Origin: Budorcas taxicolor
Lineage: Eukaryota; Chordata; Mammalia; Artiodactyla; Bovidae
Length of the DNA: 64,000 nt
Assembly: GCF_023091745.1 (NCBI RefSeq)
Contig: NC_068924.1
Span: forward strand, 69,394,832-69,458,831
Direction: 5' to 3'
The notes beneath the pieces were generated by a model. It did not search any database and was not told the DNA's origin. It saw only the letters and a list, made by a program, of their open reading frames with translations. This document shows positions 21,281 through 31,316 of the stretch, piece by piece; positions within the stretch are counted from its first letter, which is position 1; each line of letters opens with the position of its first letter. The position numbers were made by a program, and so were the translations under genes.

Positions 21281-21706
21281 TTACTTTATGCTCTCAAAAT
21301 CTAATTGGGTTTTTCCATATATGGCAAAGAAGAAGAAAAAAAAAAAGATGACACAAATACATGCAGGTGTCTGAGTAGTTAAAATGGCAGGTGAAGCAAA
21401 GAAAGTCCAGCATCTCCATAGCTTCGTAAAATTTGGGAGGATTAAACTACAGAAAGGTTGTTCTACTGTGCCTGGAACTAAAGGGCTTGTAGAGGCTACG
21501 GAGCACCTGTGACATGTACATAATCTTAATTTAGAAGCACCAATAAAAACAGCCTTTCCTAGCTGATTTGCATACTTGATGTTGATAAAAGTATAAAGCT
21601 CATCAGCACTTTTGTGGAGGCTCTCATGATCAATTTTACAGAAAAATATTGCAGCCATCACAGATTCCAGAATTTCACCCAAATGCAATGTCATCCCATC
21701 AGGCAA
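21281..21706 (-). other. Unidentified 141-codon open frame
   Basis: The minus-strand frame starts MPDGMTLHLGEILE and has a fairly ordinary amino-acid mix for about 100 residues before an F-run made by an A/G-rich tract. I do not recognise a family. No splice context, poly(A) tail or TSD marks it as exon or retrocopy. Chance is the simplest reading. Confidence 0.2.
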
Positions 21707-21799
21707 TAGATACAGATTGTCTCATAGTATATGATTTCTCTAGTAGAAGAGGTTTACTAACAAGCAAGTGGAGAGATGGTGATAAAAGCATTAGAAATA

Positions 21800-21847
21800 A
21801 TTGGATTGGCCAAAAAGCTCATTTGGATTTTTCTGCAAGATGTTAAG
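21800..21847 (+). mobile_element. Mariner-type palindromic MITE, left arm
   Basis: The arm begins attggattggccaaaaagct and is the near inverse complement of the right arm at 22369-22400. The sequence ggccaaaaag...ttcgtttgggtttttc is the widespread bovine mariner-derived palindrome resembling the ruminant miR-2284/2285 hairpins. This copy was split by two SINEs. Confidence 0.7.
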
Positions 21848-22159
21848 TGAAAAGTGAAAGTCACTCAGTCATGTCCAACTTTTTGCAACCCCATGGCCTA
21901 TACTGTCCATGGAATTCTCCAGGCCAGAATACTGGAGTGAGTAGCCTTTCCCTTCTCCAGGGGATCTTCCCAACCCAGGGATTGATTCCAGGTCTCCCAC
22001 ATTGCAGGTGGATTCTGTATTAGCTGAGCCACTGCCCAAGAATACTGCAGTGGGTAAGCTATGTTTTCTTCAGGGGATCTTCCTGCCCCAGGAATTGAAC
22101 TGGGGTCTCCTGCACTGCAGGAGGATTCTTTACCAACTGAGCTACCAGGGAAGCCCATA
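21848..22159 (-). mobile_element. BOV-A2 dimeric SINE, antisense
   Basis: One full unit with its tail (gaaagtcactcagtcatg) is followed at about 22037 by the joint gcccaagaatactgcagtgg and the head half of a second unit ending gctaccagggaagccc. The joint is the partial-dimer structure of BOV-A2. Confidence 0.88.
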
Positions 22160-22168
22160 AAATGTTAG

Positions 22169-22358
22169 TGAAAGTAGCTCAGTCGAGTCCGACTCTGCAA
22201 CCCCATGGACTATACAGTCCATGAAATTCTCCAGGCCAGAATACTGGATTGGGTAGCCTCTCTCTTCTCCAGGGGATCTTCCCAACCCGGGGATTGAACC
22301 CAGATCTCCCGCATTGCAGGTGGATTCTTTACCAGCTGAGCCACAAGGGAAGCCCTTA
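22169..22358 (-). mobile_element. Bov-tA-type SINE, antisense, next to BOV-A2
   Basis: Monomer from tail (gaaagtagctcagtcgag) to head (gccacaagggaagccc). Copies of the target motif sit at 21838-21847 (agatgttaag), 22160-22168 (aaatgttag, imperfect) and 22359-22368 (agatgttaag). Confidence 0.9.
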
Positions 22359-22400
22359 AGATGTTAAGGAAAACCCAACAAAATTTTTGGCCAACCCAAT
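22359..22400 (+). mobile_element. Mariner-type palindromic MITE, right arm
   Basis: After the target repeat the sequence runs aaaacccaacaaaatttttg and ends ggccaacccaat, pairing with the left arm at 21800-21835 with several mismatches. Confidence 0.7.
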
Positions 22401-22846
22401 ATTTTGCTTATTATCTCTTTTACATTTAATGACATACAAATATAAGCAAAATTTCATCAGGTAAGGTTAATCTGCTACATTAACAGTTTGGGAAGTAAAC
22501 GAACCAGGAATGCCAACAGCCAGGAGCTGTCATGGTCCTGTGGACTCTTTGGCAGTCTGATGTATCAAGATGTCACCCTTGCCTCTGATGAGCTAAGTTC
22601 TCCACATCCTGATGCTGACTGTTCCATGACAGAAACAGGTCCCGCCTTTCTGGCCAGTTTATAATCTCAGCATCTCCTGAAGAACAGGCACTTGGGCAGA
22701 CATTGGCATCTCCTTGACAACCCCCTGAGAGGAAGGCTGAGATCTGAAGAAACTAGGAAAATGAGTTCTTCTTTTGCCTTAAATGCTGTCTCTCAGGTGG
22801 GCAGGGCAGACTGGGTTTGTTTGCAGGAAGGTTATGAATCTTTAAT

Positions 22847-22850
<4 letters not shown>
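22401..22850. other. No recognised feature
   Basis: About 450 bp, moderately GC-rich by local standards, without a recognised repeat or gene. Confidence 0.4.

Positions 22851-22887
<37 letters not shown>
22851..22887. repeat. (TG)18 microsatellite
   Basis: Uninterrupted TG repeat of about 37 bp, likely to be length-polymorphic. Confidence 0.97.
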
Positions 22888-22889
<2 letters not shown>

Positions 22890-23669
22890 TCTGCTGCTGT
22901 CTTCCATAATTAAATCAGGAGTTGGAGTAATGAGTTTGAGTCAAGGCGATGGACACAGAGCAAGCTCTTTGCCTGTCTCTAAAATTTTTAAACAAATATG
23001 TGTTCATTTCTCTCTGCACTGAGAGGGAAACTACTGCACTTTTAGAGTTTCACTCATGTTCTCGCTCCTTCCTGCCTTTTGCACATGGTCACGTGCATTT
23101 TTAGGGAAAGTCTTCTCTGTCGTGGTCATACCCGAGAATTAATGCATAGGCACAGATTTTTTTTTAAGTACAAATAAAAAGGCAGTCAGACTACATTCAA
23201 CTTACTTGACATTGTGATGCGTTGTTTGGACTCTGATTTCCAGTAAGGTGACCAGTAAAACACAGATAGAAATGTGTGTGTATATATGCTTGAGCACATA
23301 TCCATGGTTTTCAACGTATGTGTATGACTGTGCATGCATAAATTAGCATATGTTAGATTAAAATACACAAACAGAATTAAAAGATAAACAAGAGAATTTT
23401 CTAAAGGCTTTATTTGCCCATAGGTTTAGTCATCTTATTCTACTTTTAAATTTAACAAACAATAATCATGTTACAGATTTCAGAATTAATGAGTATATGC
23501 ATTTGATAAGCCCTTTAGGAAAGGGAACACTTGAGTTGTATCACCTTATGAAAGTCAGGATTTTGGGGAGGTTATGAATGGATGGATTTAAATCGGTCCT
23601 CAGCTCATGAGTCAAGAACATAAGCAAAAATGTCAATTACATCAGGGCATCAGGCTGATTGCAAAGTCC
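22888..23669. other. No recognised feature
   Basis: About 780 bp without a recognised repeat; a short (TG)n/(TA)n run lies at about 23274-23286. Confidence 0.4.
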
Positions 23670-23830
23670 CCTAATAAATATGAATAAGATGATTTTACTT
23701 ATTTATTTTGCTCCCGCTGCTGCTGTTGGGGAAGATGACAGCCTAATCATGTCTGCTCAGCACCGGGCTGTGAGTTTACATTAAGCGGCATGTGTTCTGT
23801 CATTACTGCGCGGTTTGGAGGGATAATGGT
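23670..23830. promoter_or_regulatory. Candidate conserved non-coding element
   Basis: About 160 bp that is neither transposon-like nor low complexity. It keeps at least four CpGs (near 23714, 23763, 23785 and 23809-23811) in a CpG-poor window. It holds gctcccgctgctgctg, cctaatcatgtctgctcag and a segment around tgcgcggtttggagg. Nothing shows its function; an enhancer-like role is a guess to be tested by cross-species alignment. Confidence 0.3.
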
Positions 23831-24085
23831 CTTGTCTAAACTATACCACAGGCAGAGACCATTTCTGGAAGACACTGAGCAATTCAAACATTTTCTGCAT
23901 CTTTAAAATTTTTCTGGAGGTTTCAATGTGATTAATCACAATAAGGAAGAGAAAATATATATATATTTTGTACACCACATAACTTGCTGAGTTACCTTGA
24001 CTGTTATCTTCCTCTCTACCAAGCAGGCCCATTCTCTCTCCAGGTTTATGTCCCACTGAGATCAGCACCAAGGTTTACTGAGACT

Positions 24086-24339
24086 CAGCTCAGTTCAGTT
24101 CAGTTGCTCAGTTGTGTCTGACTCTTTGGGACTCCATGAATTACAGCACGCCACGCCTTGCTGTCCATCACCATTTCCCGGAGCCTACCCAAATTCATGC
24201 CCATTGAGTCGGTGATGCCATCCAACCATCCCATCCTCTATCATCCCCTTCTCCTCTTGCCCTCAATCTTTCCCAGGATCAGGTTCTTTTCAGATAAGTC
24301 AGCTCTTCTCATCAGGTGGCCAAAGTATTGGAGTTTCAG
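24086..24339 (-). mobile_element. BovB LINE 3' end, antisense, 8-bp TSD
   Basis: Starts with reversed BovB tail units (cagttcagttcag) and extends about 250 bp to ggccaaagtattggagtttc. The direct repeat ctgagact lies at 24078-24085 and 24340-24347. Confidence 0.93.
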
Positions 24340-24444
24340 CTGAGACTAGTCTCCCTTTAATCATCCATCTCATGCTGGATTCTGACCATTGTTTCATAAT
24401 TTAGACAACATGCGTGTCTTAGACCAATAGCCATGATTTACCTT

Positions 24445-24638
24445 AGTGAAGTCACTCAGTTATGTCTGACTCTTTGTGACCCCATGGACTGTAGCTTACC
24501 AGGTTCTTCCATCCATGGAATTTTGCAGGCAAGAGTACTGTAGTGGGTTGCCATTTCCTTCTCCAGAGCATCTTCCTGACCCGGGGATCAAACCCAGGTC
24601 TCCCCTGCATTGTAGGCAGACACTTTACCATCTGAGCC
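24445..24638 (-). mobile_element. Bov-tA SINE, antisense
   Basis: Full-length antisense copy from tail (agtgaagtcactcagttatg) to head (taccatctgagcc). It forms an inverted pair with the sense SINE that begins 53 bp downstream. Confidence 0.92.
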
Positions 24639-24691
24639 TTTAATCCATTTCTAAATTCTAAGCTGAATTATCTGCCCGGTAACCTGGGTCT

Positions 24692-24893
24692 TCCCTTGTG
24701 GCTCACCTGGTAAAGAATCCGCCTGCAAAGTAGGAGACCTGGGTTCAATCTCTAGGTTGGGAAGATCCTCTGGAGAAGGGAAAGGCTACCCACTCCAGTA
24801 TTCTTGCCTAGAGAATTTCATAGACTGTATAGTTCATGGGGTGGCAAAGAGTGGCAAAGAGTCGGACACAACTGAGCGACTTTCACTTCACTT
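24692..24893 (+). mobile_element. Bov-tA SINE, sense, 12-bp TSD
   Basis: The perfect direct repeat taacctgggtct is at 24680-24691 and 24894-24905. The Pol III B-box is degraded (ggttcaatct at 24742-24751). A 10-bp unit gtggcaaaga is duplicated in the tail at 24841-24860. Confidence 0.96.
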
Positions 24894-25204
24894 TAACCTG
24901 GGTCTGCCAGACAATAGCCTACTCTTGTCCTTGTCAATTTCCTCTTTAGTGATGGGAGCTGTGTTCCTGAATGACAATCTATTCACTGAAGCTTTGCCTC
25001 CTTTTCTGGAAGATGTTTCTAATCCTATTTGCTTACATCCCAAGCAAGATTTTTGTTTCTGATCCAGAAGTTCGGTCTGTTTCCCTTTAGGATCATCCTG
25101 TTCCTATTTATTTAGTACTTACTCTATTCCTAGTCACTGTATTAGATTTAAGTGGATTTGTACATAAATATGTATCATTAAAAGGAAAGAAAAAATACAG
25201 AATA

Positions 25205-25410
25205 TTTATGACTATAGCCTTTGAATTCAAACAAACATGATTCAAATCCCAGCTCTGCCACGTGTATCCTGTGTGACTCTGGGCAAGTTCCTTATCCTCT
25301 CTAAGTTTCAAGTTTTTCAGCTATAAAATTGAGATAAAATACCTAGCTTGCTAGATTCCATAAGAACTAAGTTAATATATACAGAATGTGCTAATAACAA
25401 AGCCCAGTAG
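25205..25410 (+). repeat. MIR SINE, sense, nearly whole
   Basis: gattcaaatcccagctctgc, then ctgtgtgactctgggcaag, then ccttatcctctctaag, then gctataaaattgagataaa track the MIR consensus closely. One of the best-preserved MIRs in the window. Confidence 0.85.
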
Positions 25411-25430
25411 CATAGAAATTAAACAGCAAA

Positions 25431-25648
25431 TGTGCTCAGTTGCTAAGTCATGTCCAGCTCTTTTGCAACCCCATGGACTGTAGCCCACCAGACCCCACTG
25501 GCGGTGGGATTTTCCAGGCATGAATACTGGAGTGGGTTGCCATTTTCTCCTCCAGGGGATCTTCCCGACCCAGGAACCGAACACCATGCCACCCTGTGTC
25601 ACCAGCATTGGCAGGCAGACCCTTTACCACTGAGCCACCTGGGAAGCC
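25431..25648 (-). mobile_element. Bov-tA SINE, antisense, imperfect TSD
   Basis: Complete antisense copy. The flanks aaacagcaaa (25421-25430) and aaacagtaaa (25649-25658) differ at one base. The head carries an unusual segment (caccatgccaccctgtgtc). Confidence 0.93.
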
Positions 25649-25832
25649 AAACAGTAAAAGGCTGATATCTGAATCTATTTCCATGAATATCACAATAATT
25701 TCTTTCAATGCATAAATTGTGATAATCAACCAATCCTAGAGCAAAGAACAACTGAAGGCAGCAGTTGCAGAAAGTCTGGTGGCAGAAAGCAAAATAGAAC
25801 AAGCCATAAAAATCACAGTAATAATAATGTAT

Positions 25833-26015
25833 GAGTGTGTTAGCTGCTCAGTTGTGTCTGACTCTGTGACCCCGAGGACTGTAGCCTGCCAGGCTCTTTT
25901 GTCCATAGAATTCTCCAGGCCATTCCCTTCTCCAGGGGATCTTCCCAACCCAGGAATAAACCCGTCTCCCACATTGCAAGCAGATTCTTTACCGTCTGAG
26001 CTACCCCTCAGGGAA
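25833..26015 (-). mobile_element. Bov-tA SINE, antisense, internal deletion
   Basis: Antisense copy missing about 25 bp of the body (ctccaggccattcccttctc joins over the usual gaatactggagtgg). Flanks near aataataatg (about 25820) and aataatagta (about 26015) look like a TSD. Confidence 0.9.
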
Positions 26016-26024
26016 TAATAGTAA

Positions 26025-26095
26025 CAGCTAATGTTATTGAGCACTTACTAACTTCCAATAGCAATATCGTATATTATATACTACACTTATTTTGT
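26025..26095 (-). repeat. MIR or related fragment, antisense
   Basis: cagctaatgttattgagcac followed by ttactaacttccaatagc resembles the antisense MIR start (ttattgagcacttactatgtgcc). It then degrades. Confidence 0.5.
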
Positions 26096-26361
26096 AGCAG
26101 GGGAATAATGGGAAGAGGGTGGAGGAGTGAGGCTGCAGAAAGTGACACTATTAACAGCTGCTGAAATTGAGGAAAATGACTCAAATATCTCTATTCATTT
26201 ACTGTTATCATAATGCTATCCTTACCTCTCCTTTACTATTCCACTCACTGAAATTTATCCTGAATATTTTTTAATGTTATTGACATTATTCAGTAGAAAC
26301 GAACAAAAGTTATAAGTACAATGAAGTTCACTGCAACATTAATTGCAATTAAATGATTTAT

Positions 26362-26395
26362 AGGCTGATTCTTTAACATTGAGCCACCAGGGAAG
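26362..26395 (-). mobile_element. Bov-tA head fragment
   Basis: Only the reversed tRNA-like head (gctgattctttaacattgag, ccaccagggaag) remains, about 34 bp. Target-primed insertion loses 5' ends rather than tails, so a deletion must have removed the body and tail. Confidence 0.7.
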
Positions 26396-26414
26396 AATTA
26401 TTTAATACTGAAAA

Positions 26415-26497
26415 ATGTCCACAAGTTTCTACCCCTCCCTGCAGTCAAGCCCTTAGCGATGTGACTTTACAACTCCAACATCAAGAAATGGAGTTGT
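26415..26497 (+). repeat. MLT1-like MaLR LTR, part 1
   Basis: Left piece of an ancient mammalian LTR (ERVL-MaLR class): tgcagtcaagcccttagc, then gatgtgactttac, then the aacatcaagaaatggag zone. It is cut by a CHR SINE and resumes at 26677. Confidence 0.6.
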
Positions 26498-26676
26498 GGG
26501 ATTTCCCTGGTGGTTCTGTGGGTGAGGCTCGCCACTCCCAAAGCAGAGGGCATAGGTTTGATCCTTGGTCAGGGAACTAGATTTCACATTCCATAACCAA
26601 GACATCTCATGCAGCAACTAAGACCTAGCACAGCCAAATAAATAAATACATGGCTATTAGGAAAAACAAAAAAGAA
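26498..26676 (+). mobile_element. CHR-type SINE, sense, 15-bp TSD
   Basis: gggatttccctggtggttct at the head, B-box-like ggtttgatcc, ggtcagggaactagatttca, then gcaactaagacctagcacag and an aaataaataaata tail. The perfect repeat aagaaatggagttgt occurs at 26483-26497 and 26677-26691. Confidence 0.93.
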
Positions 26677-26787
26677 AAGAAATGGAGTTGTACTTCCTCA
26701 TCCCTAGAATCTGGACTGGCTTCAGGCTTAGTTTTGGCCAATAGAAAATGGTGAAAATGAGTTTACCCAATTCCAACCCAAGCTCTT
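26677..26787 (+). repeat. MLT1-like MaLR LTR, part 2
   Basis: ccctagaatctggactggct then ttttggccaatagaaaatg are hallmark segments of this LTR type. Interrupted again by BovB at 26788. Confidence 0.65.
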
Positions 26788-27125
26788 GTTGTTGTTCGGT
26801 TGCTAAGTTGTGTCTGACTTTTCGCAACCATGGACTGCAGCACGCCAGGCCTCCTTGTTCCTCACTACCTCCCAGAGCGTGCTCAAACTCATGTCCATTG
26901 AGTTGATGATGCCATCCAAACCATCTTATCTTCTGTTGTCCTCTTCTCCTCCTGCCTCAATCTTTCCCAGCATCAGGGTGTTTTTTAATGATTTGGCTGT
27001 TCATATCAGGTGGCCAAAGTATTGGAGCTGTAGCTTCAGCATTAGTTCTTCCAAGGTATTCAGGGTTGATTTACCTTAGGATTGACCAGTTTGAATTCCT
27101 TGCTGTCCAAGGGATTCTCAAGAGT
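26788..27125 (-). mobile_element. BovB LINE 3' end, antisense, 11-bp TSD
   Basis: About 340 bp of BovB C-terminal coding end and tail in antisense, inside an old LTR. The perfect repeat cccaagctctt is at 26777-26787 and 27126-27136. Confidence 0.95.
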
Positions 27126-27455
27126 CCCAAGCTCTTAATTTTTTTCTTTTGGAACTCTGACAGCCACCATGTAAACAGGTCCAAGGTCAGTGTGCTAGAG
27201 AATGAAAAACTTGTGGCCCAGGCATTCACATTGCTCTAGCTGAAAGCCAGCCAAGTCCCCAAAGCAAAGTCATCCAGCTGACCTGCAATTGACTATTGAC
27301 CCATGAGAGAGCCCAGCTGACACCAGAAGAACTATCTGGCTCAGCTCAGCTCTCATTACTGACCTGCAGTATCAAGGACTAAACAGATGATTTTATTTTA
27401 AGGCACTAAGTTTCAGAATGGCTTCCTGACACAAATGTTGAACAATACAACAAAA
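27126..27455 (+). repeat. MLT1-like MaLR LTR, part 3
   Basis: ggaactctgacagccaccat, then gacccatgagagagcccagc, then attactgacctgcagtatc, then aaggcactaagtttcagaat match the 3' half of the LTR. No retroviral internal genes flank it, so it is a solo LTR. Confidence 0.65.
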
Positions 27456-29299
27456 TATTAGGCATCATGCAACAAAATACTAGGCAAGCTTTAAAATGGC
27501 AATGATGACATCTAAGTAGAATCACAGACATTTTACGATGTAATATTGAGTGAAACTAGGAGAACACAAATATTAGTCTGTATGCAGTAATTGGAATTAT
27601 GCAAATTTATGCAAGCAAATAAAATGTGGCCTGTAAAAAAGGACATTGCTTTCTAAGGTTGGTAGGATTAACTATTATATTGTCATTATTTTTGTTTCTT
27701 TTAATATAATAATATTTTCTGATGAAAATATTTAATAGGACATAAAGTAAGAGACATGCCCAATAGTAGGCTATCTTTAATGCTGTGACATTAAATTAGT
27801 GAAAAGTACAAACTGAGTCATTTACCTCCCTTCCCCAATGAACATTATTATTGAAAAAATGAGATGGTCCAAAAGAAATATTTTAAAAGTGGAAGGAAAT
27901 CTCTTTATTAGTTAGAAATGAAACTAAAATTCACAGTAGCTTATACTTTCATTATCCGAGTGTTAGAATTTAAAATAAAAATGGGGATTTAAATACTCCA
28001 TGGATCACAAAACCCATTTTCATAGTGAAAGATATTGATAACAACTAAACTCTTATATGGTAAAAGGTCAGCATTTAAATGTTAAAGGTGACTGACATAA
28101 GATAAGAAAGAAACAATTTCGACAATAATTCTGAAAATTACTAGCACCGGAATGGCTCATTCCTTTACTAAATGTAGATGTGCACATCATAAAAGCATTG
28201 CCCCAGGAAAATGAAACTGACTTATATGCAAAAACCCAGGAACTGCAGTGAAATCCTGAAGGCATGTCCTTGGAAATTTATCCTTGACCAATATATCTGC
28301 TTAATCCAGTGGGCTGTTAAAGCACGATGCTGTTCTTCTGGCTGAGTGTGCATATTTGCTGTATTGAGAGGAATGCAGAGCTTGGTTTCCCTCTTGCTTT
28401 ATGAAGGCAATTTATTTTGACAGTTTCCTCAGCCTCCCCCAAACTGTCAAACATCCAACATGCTGCAGATTGAACTCTAAGCCCTGTAGTCTGAAGTCGA
28501 AAGCAGGGAGGTAGGGACCAATATCAAAGATAGCAGTGCAGAATCTGTGTCTTGCTCCTTCCTTACAAGTCAAGAGCTCAGAAATGAATGAATCTGTTCT
28601 TTATTTAGGCTTTTTCCATTCCTTTCTCTATTAGACACATTTAATGTGTCCCTAAAACCCTTATATATCCTATTATTTTGACCAGTTCATTTATTTCCCA
28701 ACTGACACACTCATTTTTCACCTTTTCCAGTCTAATGGCCCTTCCACCTGTCATTGAGTAGCTTCTCTCCCCTCTAAGAAGGCAAGTCAATCTCCCATTT
28801 CCATTTCTTCTCTCTCTTCCATATCCAGAACCTCTTCCACTTGGTATGTAGCAGGATGCTGTCTTTTAGTGAAGCAAACTTCATTGTGATGCCAATGACC
28901 TAGTTTGAGGGTTGTTAAAAAATAAACAGCCCTGTGGAACTCATCACTCATTGTAAGGATATTGCCAAGGACATTGTTCATTACATCATACAGCATCCTA
29001 TTTATGAAGCCTTCTGAAAGACATGCCTGTCCCATTTTAATAAAAAAAAAATGTTGTGCTGCTATTTGTCCTGTGTTTACTTATTTTGCTTGTTTGTTTC
29101 CTTTGTTTATTTACAAGAGACATTGTGAATTGTGTAGTCAATAGAGTAGATGGTTAACTCAAGGAAAGTATACAGTTATCAGACTCTGAAGAATTAATCA
29201 TTGTTCACGGCTCTTCTTTGCCTCCAGTCATATTTTTCAGTATTGGTTTATTGTATTTTTGATTGTTATCTGCTGGTTACACTCATGTATCTTTCAGCT
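27456..29299. other. Long stretch without a recognised repeat
   Basis: About 1.8 kb, mostly AT-rich. A perfect 11-bp inverted repeat sits at 28416-28451. The region 28260-28560 is less AT-rich and is the best candidate for constrained sequence. The minus frame at 28787-29035 (82 codons) has no known domain. Confidence 0.4.
28416..28451. promoter_or_regulatory. Perfect 11-bp inverted repeat with TGACAG cores
   Basis: tttgacagttt (28416-28426) and its exact inverse complement aaactgtcaaa (28441-28451) are 14 bases apart. TGACAG is the core bound by TALE homeodomain proteins (MEIS, PREP, TGIF), so a paired site is conceivable; a chance hairpin is equally possible. Confidence 0.35.
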
Positions 29300-29500
29300 A
29301 AAATTTATGGAACATTCATTAGGGCCAGCAGAGCTGTAAATACAATGTATGAGTTTAGTCATTTTTATCCTCCTTTCAAACATATAAAATAGCTACTATA
29401 ATTATCTTAGTTTTGCAGTTAGAAAAAATACCAGATGCAAGGAGACTGAGTAACTCACTGCCCTAATGTCACATAGCTAGCGAGTGGAGGAGCTACTCAA
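29300..29500 (-). repeat. MIR SINE, antisense
   Basis: ggaacattcattagggccag, then gtttagtcatttttatcctc, then gaaaaaataccagatgcaag, then gtcacatagctagcgagtgg follow antisense MIR. Confidence 0.65.
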
Positions 29501-29689
29501 AGTTAAATTATTTAAGCAAGAAAACAAAAGGCGGAGTTTGTTGCATTTGAGCAAGACATGGGGATGGCTTATCTATAATGAAAGTGATCCCATTAAGTAA
29601 GTAAAATTGCCTTAACCACTTAGGTGACAGAACAATTTTGCTATTCTGTTTGATGACTTGTTAGGGCATTTTCCAAATCTCATGCTGCT

Positions 29690-29900
29690 AGCTACCCAGG
29701 TGGTGCTAGTAGTAAAGCACTCGCCTACCAATGCAGGAGACATAAGAGACACAGATTCGATCCCTGGGTTGGGAAGATCCCCTGGAGAAGGGCATGGCAA
29801 CCATAATTCATGCCTGGAGACTCCCAATCATAGAGGAGTCTGGTGGGCTATGGTTCACAGGGTCGCAAAGAGTCAGACATGACTGAAGCAATTTAGCACA
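29690..29900 (+). mobile_element. Bov-tA SINE, sense
   Basis: Head variant ctacccaggtggtgctagta, B-box-like gattcgatccc, body and tail (gtcgcaaagagtcagacatg) present. A short insert (gagacataagagacacag) occurs before the B-box, as in the copy at 56771. Confidence 0.93.
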
Positions 29901-30130
29901 TAATAGCTCTCTAAGGTCTTAAGAGACTAGCCCAATATCTAGAGTTCACAAGTTCAAGGTTTAGGATTTCTGCATATGCAAGTCAGAGGAGTAAGGTAGT
30001 ACCAGGCAGTCTCCATGCCTTTGCAGACTGTGAATCTTGTGTTTCCTATGAGGACTTTTATGTTGGATCACCTTTGAAATCCATGTTGGATTTGGCCTCT
30101 CTCAGATTTAACATGATTATGTTTAACAGA

Positions 30131-31316
30131 GCTCAAGCTGGTTTTAGAAAGGACAGAGGAAAGAGAGATCAAATTGCCAACATCTACTGGATGATCGAAA
30201 AAGCAAGAGAGTTCCAGAAAAAACCATCTATTTCTGCTTTATTGACTATGCCAAAGCCTTTGACTGTGTAGATCACAATAAACTGTAGAAACTTCTGAAA
30301 GAGATAGGAATACCAGACCACCTGACCTGCCTTTTGAGAAACCTATATGCAGGTCAGGAAGCAACAGTTAGAACTGGACATAGAACAACAGACTGGTTCC
30401 AAATAGGAAAAGGAGTACATCAAGGCTGTATATTGCCACCCTGCTTATTTAACTTATATGCAGAGTACATCATGAGAAACACTGGGCTGGAAGAAGCACA
30501 AGCTGGAATCAAGATTGCTGGGAGAAATATCAATCACCTCAGATATGCAGATGACACCACCCTTATGGCAGAAAGTGAAGAGGAACTAAAAAACCTCTTG
30601 ATGAAAGTGAAAATGGAGAGTGAAAAAGTTGGCTTAAAGCTCAACATTCAGAAAATGAAGATCATGGCATCTGGTCCCATCACTTCATGGCAAATAGATG
30701 GGGAAAGAGTGGAAACAGTGTCAGACTTTATTTTTTGGGCTCCAAAATCACTGCAGATGGTGACTGCAGCCATGAAATTAAAAGACACTTACTCTTTGGA
30801 AGAAAAGTTATGAGCAACCTAGATAGCATATCAAAAAGCAGAGACATTACTTTGCCGACTAAGATCCGTCTAGTCAAGGCTATGGTTTGTCCTGTGGTCA
30901 TGTATGGAGGTTAGAGTTGGACTGTGAAGAAGGCTGAGCACTGAAGAATTGATGCTTTTGAACTGTGGTGTTGGAGAAGACTCTTGAGAATCCCTTGGAC
31001 TGCAAGGAGATCCAACCAGTCCATTCTGAAGATCAGCCCTGGGATTTCTTTGGAGGGAATGATGCTGAAGCTGAAACTCCAGTACTTTGGCCACCTCACG
31101 TGAAGAGCTGACTCATTGGAAAAGACTCTGATGCTGGGAGGGATTGGGGGCAGGAGGAGAAGGGGACGACAGAGGATGAGCTGGCTGGATGGCATCACTG
31201 ACTCAATGGACGGGAGTCTGAGTGAACTCCGGGAGATGGTGATGGACAGGGAGGCCTGGCATGCTGCGATTCATGGGGTCACAAAGAGTCGGACATGACT
31301 GAGCAGCTTAACTGAA
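30131..31316 (+). mobile_element. BovB LINE, about 1.2 kb, sense
   Basis: 5'-truncated inside the RT at the QAGFRKGRG segment and continuing to the tail (gactgagcagcttaactg). A frameshift before motif A near 30217, a TGG-to-TAG stop at 30286-30288, a frameshift near 30730 and TGA at 30942-30944 make it inactive. Confidence 0.95.
30334..30813 (+). pseudogene. BovB RT remnant with intact YADD
   Basis: 159-codon piece: MRNLYAGQEATVRTGHRTTD, motif B GVHQGCILPPCLFNLY, motif C LRYADDTTLMAE, then the LKNLLMKVKMESEKVGLKLN helix. Upstream motif A is in another frame. Downstream the frame is lost at the FIFWAPKS segment, where a T/G-run has changed length. Confidence 0.85.
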
